The notes: generated by a model not told the origin, from the letters alone. Positions 36,959 to 48,339 are shown, counted from the stretch's first letter. The stretch is DNA of 64,000 nucleotides from Paracoccus sp. SCSIO 75233 (GCF_027912675.1 NZ_CP115757.1:1860001-1924000); one strand, 5' to 3'. Program-made: numbers and translations.

Positions 36959-38071
36959 ATGGCTGAGGCAACGGAACAGAGCGAACCACGCCGCCCCTCG
37001 TCCGGGGGGCGCGTGGTTATTTCCGTTGATGCCATGGGCAGCGATCACGGGCCGTCGGCGATTGTCGACGGAATCGCGAAAAGCGCCGACAAGAACCCCG
37101 ATATCAGCTTTATCGTCCACGGCCAGAAGGATGAGCTGACCCGGCTGATTGCGCGCAAGGGCGATTTGCTGGAGCGGTGCGAGATCCGCGATGCCCAGGG
37201 CGTCGTGACGATGGACGACAAGCCCAGCCAGGTGATCCGCAATGCCAAGGGCACCTCGATGCTGTCGGCGGTTGATTCGGTGCGGGCGGGCGATGCCTCC
37301 GTCGCCGTGTCCTGCGGCAATACCGGCGCGCTGATGGCGCTGTCGATGATCCGGCTGCGCAAACTGCCCGGTGTGAACCGGCCCGCCATCGCCTGTCTGT
37401 GGCCGTCGCGCAATGTCCAGAAATTCAACGTCATGCTGGATTGCGGCGCGGATATTCGTGCCGATGCGCCGGATCTGTTGCAATATGCCCTGATGGGTGC
37501 CGCCTATGCCCGCAACGGGCTGGATGTGGAGCGCCCGCGGATCGGCCTGCTGAATGTCGGGACCGAGGAGCATAAGGGCAGCGCCGAGCTGCGTCAGGCC
37601 CATGAACTGATCCAGGACGCGCAGGAAACCGGCAATTTCGAATATATCGGCTTTGTGGAGGGCGGCGATCTGCCGTCTGACAAGGTCGATGTGATCGTCA
37701 CGGACGGGTTCACCGGCAATGTCGCGCTGAAAACCGGCGAGGGCACGGCGAAGCTGGTGGGCGAGTTCATGCGGGCGGCGTTCAACAACTCCATCCTGTC
37801 GAAATTCGCGGCCCTTCTGGCGCTGACCTCGCTGCGTCGCCTGCAGAAGCGGATCGACCCGCGCCGGGTGAATGGCGGGGTGTTTCTGGGGCTGAACGGG
37901 ATGGTTGTGAAATCCCACGGCTCCGCCGATGCGACCGGCGTTTCGGCGGCGATCAAGCTGGCGTTCCGGCTGGCGCAATCGGGCTTTCAGGATCGTCTGG
38001 CCGAGCGTGTGGCGAAAGCCGCCGCCTCGGTCGAGGACAAACCGCCCCCAGTAGAAGAGGCCGCATCTTGA
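36959..38071 (+). CDS. plsX: Phosphate acyltransferase PlsX
   Basis: This peripheral membrane enzyme converts acyl-ACP to acyl-phosphate for phospholipid synthesis with PlsY. The 370-residue protein has the N-terminal VVISVDAMGSDHGPSA (about residues 19-34), the conserved SCGNTGALMAL (about 120-130) and the C-terminal TDGFTGNVALK (about 245). The overlap with fabH is four bases at TTGA. No strong SD is apparent at the ATG 36959; translation may be coupled from rpmF. Confidence 0.96.
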   Translation: MAEATEQSEPRRPSSGGRVVISVDAMGSDHGPSAIVDGIAKSADKNPDISFIVHGQKDELTRLIARKGDLLERCEIRDAQGVVTMDDKPSQVIRNAKGTSMLSAVDSVRAGDASVAVSCGNTGALMALSMIRLRKLPGVNRPAIACLWPSRNVQKFNVMLDCGADIRADAPDLLQYALMGAAYARNGLDVERPRIGLLNVGTEEHKGSAELRQAHELIQDAQETGNFEYIGFVEGGDLPSDKVDVIVTDGFTGNVALKTGEGTAKLVGEFMRAAFNNSILSKFAALLALTSLRRLQKRIDPRRVNGGVFLGLNGMVVKSHGSADATGVSAAIKLAFRLAQSGFQDRLAERVAKAAASVEDKPPPVEEAAS

Positions 38072-39027
38072 CCACCCGTGCCGTCATTCGTGGCACCGGC
38101 CACTATCTGCCCGAGCGCATTGTCGAAAACAGCTGGTTCGAGGACAAGGTCGACACTTCGGACGAGTGGATCCGCAGCCGCACCGGGATCGAGCGGCGCC
38201 ATTTCGCCGCCGAGGGGGAGACGACCTCGCAACTGGCGATCCGCGCGGCGGAAGCGGCGCTGAGCAATGCCGGGATGGAGGCATCCGCGATCGACGCGAT
38301 TGTCGTTGCGACCTCGACCCCCGATCTGACATTTCCATCGGTCGCGACAATGGTTCAGGCCGGGCTGGGGATGACGCGCGGTTTCTGTTTCGATGTGCAG
38401 GCGGTCTGCGCGGGATTTGTCTTTGCGCTCGCCAATGCGGACGGGCTGATCCACTCCGGTCAGGCGGAACGGGTGCTGGTCATCGGGGCGGAGACGTTCA
38501 GCCGCATCCTCGATTTCGACGACCGCGCAACCTGTGTGCTGTTCGGTGACGGCGCCGGTGCCGTGGTGCTGGAGGCGGCAGCGGGAGAACGCGGTATCCT
38601 CGCCACCGATCTGAACAGCGACGGATCCTATCGCGATATTCTGTATGTCGATGGCGGGGTGTCGACCACGGGACATTCCGGCAAGCTGAAGATGCAGGGC
38701 AATGTGCTGTTTCGCCATGCGGTCGAGAAGTTGGCCCAGACCGCGCATAGCGCAATTGAAAAGGCCGGGTTGACGGCGGAAGATGTGGACTGGCTGGTTC
38801 CGCATCAGGCCAATGCCCGCATCATCGCCGCGACCGCGCAGCGGATGGGCCTGCCGATGGAAAAGGTCGTGCTGACGGTTGCGGATCACGGCAACACCTC
38901 TGCCGCCTCGATCCCGCTGGCGCTTTCGGTGGCGAACCAGAGCGGCAAGCTGAAGCAGGGCGATGTCGTGGTGACGGAGGCGATTGGCGGCGGGTTGAGC
39001 TGGGGCAGCGTGGTGCTGCGCTGGTAA
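38068..39027 (+). CDS. fabH: 3-oxoacyl-ACP synthase III
   Basis: This enzyme starts fatty-acid synthesis by joining acetyl-CoA to malonyl-ACP. The 319-residue thiolase-fold protein has the catalytic triad Cys in VQAVCAGFVFAL (about Cys113), His in VPHQANARI (about 246) and Asn in HGNTSAASIP (about 276). The start is a TTG at 38068 in a TTGA overlap with the plsX stop; no in-frame ATG or GTG fits nearby. Downstream, ihfA, which follows fabH in many alphaproteobacteria, is missing; a convergent GNAT gene begins 12 bases away. Confidence 0.96.
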   Translation: MTTRAVIRGTGHYLPERIVENSWFEDKVDTSDEWIRSRTGIERRHFAAEGETTSQLAIRAAEAALSNAGMEASAIDAIVVATSTPDLTFPSVATMVQAGLGMTRGFCFDVQAVCAGFVFALANADGLIHSGQAERVLVIGAETFSRILDFDDRATCVLFGDGAGAVVLEAAAGERGILATDLNSDGSYRDILYVDGGVSTTGHSGKLKMQGNVLFRHAVEKLAQTAHSAIEKAGLTAEDVDWLVPHQANARIIAATAQRMGLPMEKVVLTVADHGNTSAASIPLALSVANQSGKLKQGDVVVTEAIGGGLSWGSVVLRW

Positions 39028-39038
39028 TCAGCCGGTCA

Positions 39039-40004
39039 TCAGCCGCGCTGCATGATCCAGCCCTGCCCCGGTGCCTTGCGCCCGGCGGAGAGCATCAGAT
39101 CGCTGCCGGTGACGACAAAGCCCGATTTCTCCAGCACCCGGCGCGAGGCCGGGTTGTCGCTGAACACCTGCGCCCGCAGGATATCGAGCCTGTGCCAGTC
39201 CTGAACGGCATCGCAGAAGGCCGGAACCACCTCGCTGGCGATGCCCTGTCCCGATATTTCGGGGGCTAGGAAGTAGAACACCGACGGGGTTTTACCGCTG
39301 TCGACGCCGATGGAGCCGATGCAGCGCCCGTCCATCCTGATGGCCAGCCGGGCGGGTCGTTTTAGCGGGTTCATCGCCGGTCGCATCAGCCGGGCAAGCT
39401 CTGCCAGCGACTGCCCCGGAAAGAAGCGCATCAGCATTTTCGCCACGTCTGGCTGCGTCGCAATCCGGTGCAGCGTCGGAATGTCGGCGTCTGTCATCGG
39501 GGTTATGCGGCAGCGCGGCGTCCGAATGTCCAAGGAGGCGGCGAAATCGGCCCGGCTCAGTTGCAGAATGCGCTGCGGCAGCGTTGCCCCGTCGAAACGC
39601 CGCGTCACCTCCCCCCGTCCGGTTTCACGAAAACCGATGCTGAGCAGAAGCTGGCGGGAGGGAAGATTGCCCTCGATATGGGTGGCCTGTTGCGGGGCAT
39701 CGCTTTGGGCAAAATGCCTGAACATCGCGATCTGCGCAGCGCGGCGGCCCACGCCGTTGCGGCGATAATTCTGCGCGACCCAGTAGCCGATCTCTCCGGC
39801 CACCCGGATCACCCCGGCAAAATCGCCGTCGGCTGTAATGACCAGATCGTCCGGCGTTGCAAACTCGGTGACAAAGGCCACCGCATCCTCACGCTGATAG
39901 GGCCACGGGACGGAGGACAGCCATTTCACCGTCTCCGCGTCCTGCAATTCGCGATAGATCGGGTAGATGTCATGGGGCGAGAGGGCGCGCAGCGCGACCC
40001 TCAT
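39039..40004 (-). CDS. Tandem GNAT acetyltransferase
   Basis: This 321-residue protein is two RimJ/RimL-like GNAT domains in a row: the first about 1-140 with NYRRNGVGRRAA (acetyl-CoA binding), the second about 160-321 with APEISGQGIASE and VFSDNPASRRVLEKSGF. The duplication fits an acetyltransferase with two modules, one of which may be inactive. The substrate is unknown. Its start overlaps the rnd stop as ATGA, so it is in the rnd operon. Confidence 0.85.
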   Translation of the reverse strand: MRVALRALSPHDIYPIYRELQDAETVKWLSSVPWPYQREDAVAFVTEFATPDDLVITADGDFAGVIRVAGEIGYWVAQNYRRNGVGRRAAQIAMFRHFAQSDAPQQATHIEGNLPSRQLLLSIGFRETGRGEVTRRFDGATLPQRILQLSRADFAASLDIRTPRCRITPMTDADIPTLHRIATQPDVAKMLMRFFPGQSLAELARLMRPAMNPLKRPARLAIRMDGRCIGSIGVDSGKTPSVFYFLAPEISGQGIASEVVPAFCDAVQDWHRLDILRAQVFSDNPASRRVLEKSGFVVTGSDLMLSAGRKAPGQGWIMQRG

Positions 40005-41179
40005 GCCAGTTCGACGACCCGGATCGCACCTTCTGCGGCGGACAGCGCGATATGCCCCTCTGCCAGGCGGAGCGCATCGCGTCCGAACACCTCCGCCCGC
40101 CAGCCTTGCAGCGCCGGGACATCGCGCGCGCCCTGTGCAATCGCGTCGAGTTCAGAGGTGGTGGCGATCAGCTTCGGCGCGACGCCAGCGGATTCGGCCT
40201 TGGCTTTCAGCAGCACCCGCAGCAATTCGCCAAGTGCGGCGTTGCCCGGCGGGTTGGGCCGTTCCTTGGGCAGGCGGGGCGGGTCTGGGTCCTCAAGACC
40301 GGCCTTGATGGCGGCGAGGATGCCTTGCGCGATCTCCGGCTTGCGGCCCTCGCGCAGAAGCAGGCGGGACTTGCCAAGCTGCGCCTCGTCCTGCGGCTTG
40401 GTGGAGGCGAGTTCCACAAGCGCATCGTCCTTGAAGACGCGCGAGCGGGGGACGTTGCGGCTTTGCGCATATTCCTCGCGGAATTCGGCCAGCTTGCGCA
40501 CAATCGCCATGAAGCGCGGCGAGTTGGTGCGGGTGCGCACGCGCTGCCACGCATCGGCGGGGCGGGTGATATAGGTTTCGGGATCGACCAGAACCGCGGC
40601 TTCCTCCGCCACCCAGGGCGCGCGGCCGGACTGGTCGATCTGGGCTTTCAGCGACTCGTAGATCGCGCGCAGATGGGTGACATCCGCAATCGCATAGCTC
40701 TGCTGCGCCTTCGACAGCGGCCGCTGCGACCAGTCGGTGAAGCGGGAGGATTTGTCGAGGCTGGATTTGGCGATCTTCCGCACGAGGGTTTCGTAGCCGA
40801 CCTGCTCGCCAAAGCCACAGACCATTGCCGCGATCTGGGTGTCGAAAAGCGGCTTGGGGAAGATGCCCGCATCGTGGAAGAATATCTCCAGATCCTGCCG
40901 CGCGGCGTGGAACACCTTGACCGTGTCTTCGTGGCGGAACAGATCGTATAGCGGATCGAGCGAAATGCCGTCTGCCAGCGGATCGACCAGAACCGCGGTC
41001 CCGCCTTCCGATTTCGGATCGGAGGCTGGCGGCAGCGCCATCTGGATCAGGCAGAGTTTGGAATAGAAGGTCCGTTCGCGAAGAAATTCCGTGTCGATTG
41101 TCACATAAGGATGGGTCTTCGCTTCCTCGCAGAACGCGGCCAGCGCGTCGGTCGAGGTGATCGTTGTGAAGTCTGACAT
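40001..41179 (-). CDS. rnd: Ribonuclease D
   Basis: This 3'-5' exoribonuclease acts in tRNA 3' end trimming. The 392-residue protein has the DEDDy exonuclease with TIDTEFLRERTFYSKLCLIQ (about residues 27-46), VFHAARQDLEIFF (about 89-101) and the YAIADVTHL motif, then HRDC-type helical domains in the C-terminal half. The ATG 41179 lies at the head of rnd-GNAT. tgt lies 104 bases upstream on the same strand. Confidence 0.95.
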   Translation of the reverse strand: MSDFTTITSTDALAAFCEEAKTHPYVTIDTEFLRERTFYSKLCLIQMALPPASDPKSEGGTAVLVDPLADGISLDPLYDLFRHEDTVKVFHAARQDLEIFFHDAGIFPKPLFDTQIAAMVCGFGEQVGYETLVRKIAKSSLDKSSRFTDWSQRPLSKAQQSYAIADVTHLRAIYESLKAQIDQSGRAPWVAEEAAVLVDPETYITRPADAWQRVRTRTNSPRFMAIVRKLAEFREEYAQSRNVPRSRVFKDDALVELASTKPQDEAQLGKSRLLLREGRKPEIAQGILAAIKAGLEDPDPPRLPKERPNPPGNAALGELLRVLLKAKAESAGVAPKLIATTSELDAIAQGARDVPALQGWRAEVFGRDALRLAEGHIALSAAEGAIRVVELA

Positions 41180-41283
41180 AGGGGCCTTTCAGGGCAATTG
41201 GGCGGGTCATCCGCCGATTTGCCCGGAATAGGGACTAAACAGCACAATGGGAAGTTATTTTATTCATTTTCCAGACGAATCCG

Positions 41284-42411
41284 TCAGAGTGGCGAGATGT
41301 CGCCTTCCGCCCTGTGCTTATGGAAATCATCAGCGAATGCCTCAAGCCTGCCTGCGGATATGGCCTGACGCATCCCTTCCATCAGATCCTGATAGTAATG
41401 CAGGTTATGCCAGGTCAGCAGCATCCCCGAAATCATCTCTCCGGCGCGGAAGACGTGGTGCAGATAGGCACGGCTGTAGCCGGTGCAGGCGGGGCAGCGG
41501 CAATCCTCGTCCAGCGGGCGCGGATCGTCGGCGTGGCGGGCGTTCTTGATATTGACCTGTCCGCGCCGCGTCCATGCCTGCCCGGTCCGGCCCGAGCGTG
41601 AGGGCAGCACGCAATCCATCATATCGACGCCGCGCTGCACGGCACCGACCACATCGTCGGGCTTGCCGACACCCATCAGATAGCGCGGCTGTGCCTGCGG
41701 CAGCAGATCGGTCGCGTAGTCGAGCACGCCGAACATCGCCTCCTGCCCCTCACCGACGGCCAGCCCGCCGATGGCGTAGCCGTCGAAACCGATGCCGCGC
41801 AGCGCCTCGGCGCTTTCCTCACGCAGATGGCGGATGACGCCGCCCTGCATGATCCCGAACAGCGCATGACCGGGCCGGTCACCGAAGGCATCGCGGGAGC
41901 GCTGCGCCCATCTCATCGACAGCCGCATCGCCTCCGCCTGCCGTTCCTCCGTCGCAGGCAAGGCGGGGCATTCGTCGAAGGCCATGACGATGTCGGAGCC
42001 GAGCAGCCGCTGGATCTCCATGCTCGTCTCGGGGCTGAGGAAATGGCGCGAGCCGTCGACATGGCTGGCGAATGTCACCCCGTCCTCGTTCAGCTTGCGC
42101 AGGTCGGAGAGGCTCATCACCTGAAACCCGCCGGAATCGGTCAGGATCGGGCGATCCCAGTTCATGAATTTATGCAGGCCGCCGAGCCGCGCGATCCGCT
42201 CCGCTCCGGGGCGCAGCATCAGATGATAGGTGTTGCCCAGCAGGATATCCGCCCCGGTCGCGCGCACAGATTCCGGCAACATCGCCTTGACCGTCGCCGC
42301 CGTGCCGACCGGCATGAAGGCGGGGGTGCGGATCTCGCCACGAGGGGTCTCGATCACGCCGGTCCGGGCGCGGCCATCGGTGGCGTTCAGCGTGAAGGAA
42401 AATCGGCTCAT
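41284..42411 (-). CDS. tgt: tRNA-guanine transglycosylase
   Basis: This enzyme swaps guanine-34 for preQ1 in queuosine tRNAs. The 375-residue TIM-barrel protein has the [10 protein letters not shown] region, catalytic Asp within [13 protein letters not shown], and the zinc site [16 protein letters not shown] (about residues 304-319). The ATG 42411 is the family start; a longer frame upstream to 42498 is not supported. It lies between the HI0933-type flavoprotein and rnd, all minus strand. Confidence 0.97.
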   Translation of the reverse strand: MSRFSFTLNATDGRARTGVIETPRGEIRTPAFMPVGTAATVKAMLPESVRATGADILLGNTYHLMLRPGAERIARLGGLHKFMNWDRPILTDSGGFQVMSLSDLRKLNEDGVTFASHVDGSRHFLSPETSMEIQRLLGSDIVMAFDECPALPATEERQAEAMRLSMRWAQRSRDAFGDRPGHALFGIMQGGVIRHLREESAEALRGIGFDGYAIGGLAVGEGQEAMFGVLDYATDLLPQAQPRYLMGVGKPDDVVGAVQRGVDMMDCVLPSRSGRTGQAWTRRGQVNIKNARHADDPRPLDEDCRCPACTGYSRAYLHHVFRAGEMISGMLLTWHNLHYYQDLMEGMRQAISAGRLEAFADDFHKHRAEGDISPL

Positions 42412-42440
42412 CTCGCGGCCCTTTCTTGCAAGCCTGCCTT

Positions 42441-43628
42441 CTAGCGCCCGCCACGCGCCAGCGAAACCCCCGCCGCATGGGCCGAGGCCCAGGCCCATTG
42501 GAAATTATACCCGCCGAGCCAGCCGGTCACGTCGACACATTCCCCGATGAAATAGAGCCCCGGCACATCGCGCGCCTGCATGGTCTTGGCATCGAGGTCG
42601 CGCGTGTCGACCCCGCCCACGGTGACCTCCGCCGTGCGGTAGCCCTCCGACCCCACGGGCCGGACCTGCCAGCGATGAACACGCGCGGCGATGCGGTCAA
42701 GCGCCTTGTTGTTCTGATCCGCCAGCCGCGCGCCGGTCAGTCCCAGTTCGGCCGTAATCGCCTCGGCCAGCCGCGACGGCAGATGCGCCGAGAGCACCGT
42801 CCCAAGCGCCACACGCCCACCCTGCCCGCGCCGGTCACGCAATTCCGCCGCAAGATCGGCACCGGGGCAGAGACTGATCTCAATCGCATCCCCCGGCTGC
42901 CAGAAGCTGGAGATTTGCAGCACGGCTGGCCCCGACAGCCCGCGATGCGTGAACAGCAGGGCATCGCGGAAACTGGTCTTGCCGTGGCGGATCTCCGCCT
43001 CGACCGAGATGCCGGCCAGGGGCTTGCACAGCGCCAGATCCTGCTCGGCAAAGGTCAGCGGGACGAGGCCCGGCCGTGTCTCGACCACGCCCAGCCCGAA
43101 TTGCCGCGCAATGTCATAGCCCAGCCCGGTCGCACCCATTTTCGGAATCGACTTCGCGCCTGAGGCCACAACCACCCGGCCCGCCCGCACGACCCCGCGC
43201 GAGGTCTCTGCCAGGAACCCGTCAGCGCCGCGTGTCAGCGCGCGGAGTTCGGTTTCCAGCCAAAGCTCGGCGCCTTCCATCCGGCGGATCAGCATCTCGG
43301 TGATCTGGGTGGCCTTGCCGTCACAGAAAAGCTGACCGAGCGTCTTTTCGTGCCACGCAATGCCTGCGCGATCGACAAGCGCCACGAAATCCTGCGGTTT
43401 GTATCCCGCGAGAGCCGAGGCGCAGAATCGCGGGTTCTGCGACAAGAACCGCTCCCGCGAGGTGGCGAGATTGGTGAAATTGCAGCGCCCGCCACCCGAG
43501 ATGCGGATTTTCTCGCCCGGCCGCCGCGCATGATCCAGAACGATGATCCGCGCCCCCGGCACCGCTGCGCTGCCCGCACAAAACAGCCCCGCAGCCCCTG
43601 CGCCGATGATGAGAATATCACACTCCAT
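42441..43628 (-). CDS. HI0933-family FAD-dependent oxidoreductase (YhiN-like)
   Basis: This 395-residue flavoprotein has the dinucleotide-binding motif [12 protein letters not shown] (about residues 6-17), the [11 protein letters not shown]0933 signature (about 45-53) and the C-terminal [14 protein letters not shown] and [20 protein letters not shown] (about 345-385). The family is of unknown substrate. It sits 29 bases upstream of tgt on the same strand. Confidence 0.93.
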   Translation of the reverse strand: MECDILIIGAGAAGLFCAGSAAVPGARIIVLDHARRPGEKIRISGGGRCNFTNLATSRERFLSQNPRFCASALAGYKPQDFVALVDRAGIAWHEKTLGQLFCDGKATQITEMLIRRMEGAELWLETELRALTRGADGFLAETSRGVVRAGRVVVASGAKSIPKMGATGLGYDIARQFGLGVVETRPGLVPLTFAEQDLALCKPLAGISVEAEIRHGKTSFRDALLFTHRGLSGPAVLQISSFWQPGDAIEISLCPGADLAAELRDRRGQGGRVALGTVLSAHLPSRLAEAITAELGLTGARLADQNNKALDRIAARVHRWQVRPVGSEGYRTAEVTVGGVDTRDLDAKTMQARDVPGLYFIGECVDVTGWLGGYNFQWAWASAHAAGVSLARGGR

Positions 43629-43722
43629 CCCGCCGCCATACGCGCCGCGAATTCCGCCCGCAAGTTTTTCCCATATCCCCCTTGCACCGCCCCGAAACGA
43701 AGGCTAGATACGCCCGCACCGT

Positions 43723-43797
43723 TGGGGCGTAGCCAAGTGGTAAGGCAGCGGTTTTTGGTACCGTGTACCGTAGGTTCGAATCCTACCGCCCCAGCCA
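43723..43797 (+). tRNA. tRNA-Gln(TTG)
   Basis: The 72-nt cloverleaf with encoded CCA: acceptor TGGGGCG (43723-43729) pairs with CGCCCCA (43787-43793), the D arm is GCC...GGC, the anticodon arm GCGGT-TTTTGGT-ACCGT has anticodon TTG in its loop, and the T arm GTAGG-TTCGAAT-CCTAC is perfect. Discriminator G, then CCA. It is a free-standing gene, with a 6-bp stem (CCCGGA/TCCGGG at 43815-43830, no T-tract) just downstream. Confidence 0.97.
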
Positions 43798-43919
43798 GTC
43801 ATCCGAAAATCGAACCCGGACCGATCCGGGAAATTCATCTGCAGTCATGTGCCGCAGACCCCGCTGTCGTGCGACAGCCCGATTGTCATGTTGATCTTTC
43901 CCCGGGACTCGGTCAGTAA

Positions 43920-45308
<1,389 letters not shown>

Positions 45309-45477
45309 TCGAAACCGGCTGACCGAGAAATTGATGCGAGGCGTGTCCGCAGGAGATGGTCATCTGGTGACGGTGATTGATGCTGCTTTCATCCAACAAA
45401 CACTGGGCTTTCGCAGCACCTCGCAGGCCTCCGCCACACTTCGCAGGTCACTAAAAGATCAGATGTGTCTCTGCAGA

Positions 45478-46260
45478 TCAACCGCCATCCTTGTCCGCCT
45501 CCACGCCAGCCGGTGACGCCTCGTCACGCCAAAGAAAGGCGCCGTCGCGACCGCTGCCGTAGAAGAGCCGTTCCTGCGCGGTTCTCAGGTGGAACTTCAT
45601 ATGATGCCGCGCGGCCTCGGGGTCGCGGTCACGGATAGCGCTGACGATCACCTCATGTTCCGACTGGACCTTGGTGATGGCCTTGACCGTTTGCTGCATC
45701 AGCAGACCGCGCGCCAGTTCCACGATGAAGCGCATATCTGCGGTCAGGCTTTCAAGCGTTCTGACGAAGAACGGGTTTCCGGTCGCCCGGGCGATTGCCA
45801 TGTGGAACGCGATGTCTTCTTCCGTGCCGTCCGAATCTTCCTTGCGCGACTGGCCAAGCGCCTCGGCTGCTCGCGAGATCCGTTCGATGTCATCGTCAGT
45901 GCGTTGTTCAGCGGCGTGCCAGGCGATTTCGCCCTCCAGAGAAAAACGGAACTGAAAGAGCTTCTGAATATCCGCAATGCTCGCAACGGACAGCATCGGT
46001 CCGCCACGGCCGAGGCTTCGCCCGGGAGTAGAGTGGGGGACGACATAGCTGCCCGACCCTTTTTTGGATCTGATAATGCCGTCTTCACGCAGCCGCCGGA
46101 GCGCCTCCCTTACGATTGGGCGGGAGACGCTGAAACGCTGGCCCAGCTCTGCCTCAGATGGCAGGCGTGCCCCCTCGCCCAACCGACCGCTGTTGATCTC
46201 CTCCAGCAGATCGGCGTGCAGGACGTCACTCAGCTTTGGGCGTACGCGTTTCGGAGACAA
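45478..46260 (-). CDS. FadR-type (GntR/FCD) transcriptional regulator of the accessory catabolic region
   Basis: This 260-residue regulator has a GntR winged helix-turn-helix (about residues 10-72, LPSEAELGQRFSVSRPIVR) and a C-terminal FCD ligand domain (about 90-230) with candidate metal ligands DIAFHMAI and HEVIVSAI plus HHMKFHL. It is expected to release DNA on binding a sugar acid or pathway intermediate. The start is TTG at 46260, taken because no ATG/GTG lies in a better place. A near-palindrome at 46283-46294 is 23 bases upstream of it and recurs before four other transcription units (see those entries), so autoregulation and control of the whole region are likely. Confidence 0.93.
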   Translation of the reverse strand: MSPKRVRPKLSDVLHADLLEEINSGRLGEGARLPSEAELGQRFSVSRPIVREALRRLREDGIIRSKKGSGSYVVPHSTPGRSLGRGGPMLSVASIADIQKLFQFRFSLEGEIAWHAAEQRTDDDIERISRAAEALGQSRKEDSDGTEEDIAFHMAIARATGNPFFVRTLESLTADMRFIVELARGLLMQQTVKAITKVQSEHEVIVSAIRDRDPEAARHHMKFHLRTAQERLFYGSGRDGAFLWRDEASPAGVEADKDGG

Positions 46261-46282
46261 ATCAGACAGCCTTGCATTTCGT

Positions 46283-46294
46283 TACAGGTCTGCC
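46283..46294. promoter_or_regulatory. GntR operator candidate 1 (autoregulatory)
   Basis: TACAGGTCTGCC on the plus strand; the ten-base core ACAGGTCTGC (46284-46293) is the exact reverse complement of the core at 48341-48350. It lies 23 bases upstream of the regulator's start codon and overlaps a weak TTGGCA -35-like element on the minus strand (46297-46292). Confidence 0.55.
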
Positions 46295-46323
46295 AATCTT
46301 TCTAACGGCTCCGGGCAGCTTAC

Positions 46324-47421
46324 TCAACTCACCTGCCAAGCTGCACGCAGATCGTCGGCGATCTTGACCTCAACCCTGTTTCCGCCCGATTCCAAACTTT
46401 CGACCAGCGCCTCGATCACGGCAACATTGATCGCCGAATGGGTGAGCGACGGCAGCGGTGCCACGGCATCATCGCCCATCACGGCCAGAAAATGCTCCAG
46501 TTGATCGCGATAGGCGGGATAGCTTGGCAGATCGTCCTGAAGGGGCAGCTTGGAAGGGATTTCATGCGATGTCTGGTTCACATGGGAAAATTTTGGCGCA
46601 TGCAACTCATCAAGCTTCGCATCACCCGGCGGCGTGAAGACGGTGTCGATGCGGAAGACCCGCTCACGCCCGTGTATTTCAAGTTCCTGACTGAACATGG
46701 CGCATGCGCTGCTTTCGACCACGCCGAAGCGGTCGTCCTCATAAGCGATGGTGCCGAAGATGCGGTTTACCGTGCCATATTTTTCGCTGAATGTGCCGTT
46801 GGCCGAAACATGCATCGGCAGGCTTCCCGCATAGCGCCCGCAGGCATTCACCGGATAGCACAGAAGGTCCCACGGCACCCCGCCCCCCGTATTCTTGCGG
46901 AATCGCCAGCTTCTCGTCTGGTCGGCACCGTCGGCCACCTCGGGAAAATAGAAGGACGAGGTGCTGCGCACCCAGTCAATGGGTCCGGCATCGCCGCTGG
47001 CGAGGCGCTCTTCCAGTTTCTTGATAAGCGGATGGTGGAGATACATGAAACCTTCGATCACGGTTGCACCCGCTGCATTCGCGCGGCGCCAGATCTCCGC
47101 GGCGTCCTCGGCTGAGGTTGCCAGCGATTTCTCGCAAAGGATATACCGAATGCCTGCGTCAAGTGCCTCGCTCACCTGCTGCAGATGCTGTGCAGGCCAT
47201 GTCGCCAGAACCACCCCGTCGAAGCCACCCGCAGCATACATTTCGGACGGATCGCCATAATGCGCATCGCAGCCATAGGTCTCAGCGAATTTGCGGGCGT
47301 TGTCAGGATTGATGTCGCTACATGCAACAAACCGGACCGTTTCTCTGCCGATCCGGTCCGCAGCGATCCCGTGAGCGTGCGAGATACGCCCGCAGCCGAC
47401 CATAGCCAGGCGAACTGTCAT
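46324..47421 (-). CDS. Gfo/Idh/MocA-family oxidoreductase
   Basis: This 365-residue NAD(P)-dependent dehydrogenase acts on a sugar, sugar acid or inositol-like compound. Its Rossmann start is AMVGCGRISHAH (about residues 6-17); the conserved EK motif is in CEKSLATSAED (about residue 95-105), followed by the C-terminal alpha/beta domain. It is the second gene of a pair, with two bases separating it from the isomerase-like gene whose stop is preceded by AGGAGAAT, its probable ribosome binding site. Substrate unknown. Confidence 0.92.
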   Translation of the reverse strand: MTVRLAMVGCGRISHAHGIAADRIGRETVRFVACSDINPDNARKFAETYGCDAHYGDPSEMYAAGGFDGVVLATWPAQHLQQVSEALDAGIRYILCEKSLATSAEDAAEIWRRANAAGATVIEGFMYLHHPLIKKLEERLASGDAGPIDWVRSTSSFYFPEVADGADQTRSWRFRKNTGGGVPWDLLCYPVNACGRYAGSLPMHVSANGTFSEKYGTVNRIFGTIAYEDDRFGVVESSACAMFSQELEIHGRERVFRIDTVFTPPGDAKLDELHAPKFSHVNQTSHEIPSKLPLQDDLPSYPAYRDQLEHFLAVMGDDAVAPLPSLTHSAINVAVIEALVESLESGGNRVEVKIADDLRAAWQVS

Positions 47422-47423
47422 GA

Positions 47424-48302
47424 TTATTCTCCTATAGGTGAGGTTCTGGGCAGAAAGCGAAGGCCATTGCTGGCGGCAATTGCATGAGCCCGTTCGAAGT
47501 TTCGGAAGTAATCGGCCTGTTCGCTGTAATGCTCGCAGAAGACCGTCATGTCGGGCGCCATGAGCGTATCGATGGCAGAAAGATAGCGACCGAGATCAAT
47601 TGCCCCCTCCCCCAGATCAACCTCGGCAAAGGCGAGCCCATAGGGGGAGACGGGCCAATCCAGGTCCTTCAGGTGACAACTGACGGCGTGCGGCGCAAGG
47701 CGCGGCAACCATTCGTCGATCACCTTTGCGCTGGCAAAGAAGCTGTCGACGGTCAGCATATTGGCGAGATCCAGATGCAGGCCGAAGCGCGGATCGTTTA
47801 TGTCCTCGATGAAGGCGAGTACGTCCTCGGGCCGGTAGAAAAAACTGGCGGCATAAGGTTCCATCCCCAGCCGCATCGGTCCATCCGGCATCCCCTCCAG
47901 CGCGCGGCACACCATATCGCGCACGGCCCCACGCCCTTCGCGACTGCGCATGAAAGCATCGGCGGCAAATCCTTTGTCCGAGTGATGTCGCGAGCCCGGC
48001 AGGATCGCCACCGAACGGCAGCCCATGATCCCGGCATTGCGCAGGGTTCGGTGCAGCCGCGCCATGCGATCAGCGGCGAGTTCCGTATCGGGGGTCAGGA
48101 GGTTATCCCAAAACCCGGCCTCTCCGATCACGAGCCCGGCGTCGTGACAACGCTCGCCCCAATTGGCGGCTTCCTGCGCACCCATCCGGTCAAGCCCGGC
48201 AGGCGCGACAATCGCGGACAGGCCATAACGGTCCGCAACCTCCTTGAAATCATCAATACCCGCCACCGAACCGGGGTGAATCAGAACGCCGCCCAATCTC
48301 AT
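47424..48302 (-). CDS. Sugar phosphate isomerase/epimerase-like TIM barrel (AP endonuclease 2 family)
   Basis: This 292-residue xylose-isomerase-like TIM barrel has metal-ligand candidates Glu in RLGMEPYAASF (about 145), Asp/His in FGLHLDLANML (about 172-182), His in SCHLKDLDWPV (about 211) and Glu in VFCEHYSEQ (about 255). It is likely an isomerase, epimerase or dehydratase on a small polyol or sugar. It is cotranscribed with the Gfo/Idh gene. Operator candidate 2 lies 38-51 bases upstream of the ATG. Confidence 0.85.
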   Translation of the reverse strand: MRLGGVLIHPGSVAGIDDFKEVADRYGLSAIVAPAGLDRMGAQEAANWGERCHDAGLVIGEAGFWDNLLTPDTELAADRMARLHRTLRNAGIMGCRSVAILPGSRHHSDKGFAADAFMRSREGRGAVRDMVCRALEGMPDGPMRLGMEPYAASFFYRPEDVLAFIEDINDPRFGLHLDLANMLTVDSFFASAKVIDEWLPRLAPHAVSCHLKDLDWPVSPYGLAFAEVDLGEGAIDLGRYLSAIDTLMAPDMTVFCEHYSEQADYFRNFERAHAIAASNGLRFLPRTSPIGE

Positions 48303-48339
48303 AGCTGCCCTCTCCTTTGGCGGCAGGTAAGGTTAAAAT

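Noticed and set aside
43723..43797. tRNA-Gln as an attachment site for the accessory region
   Set aside because: No integrase gene and no repeated copy of the tRNA 3' end is seen in the window; gdhA lies between.
45460..45472. TCAGATGTGT near the end of the GntR gene, resembling the operator
   Set aside because: It lies at the 3' side of the regulator with no promoter pointing away from it; judged a chance match.
45331..45516. Short open frame between gdhA and the GntR gene
   Set aside because: No ribosome site of note and no family resemblance; it runs into the GntR 3' end.
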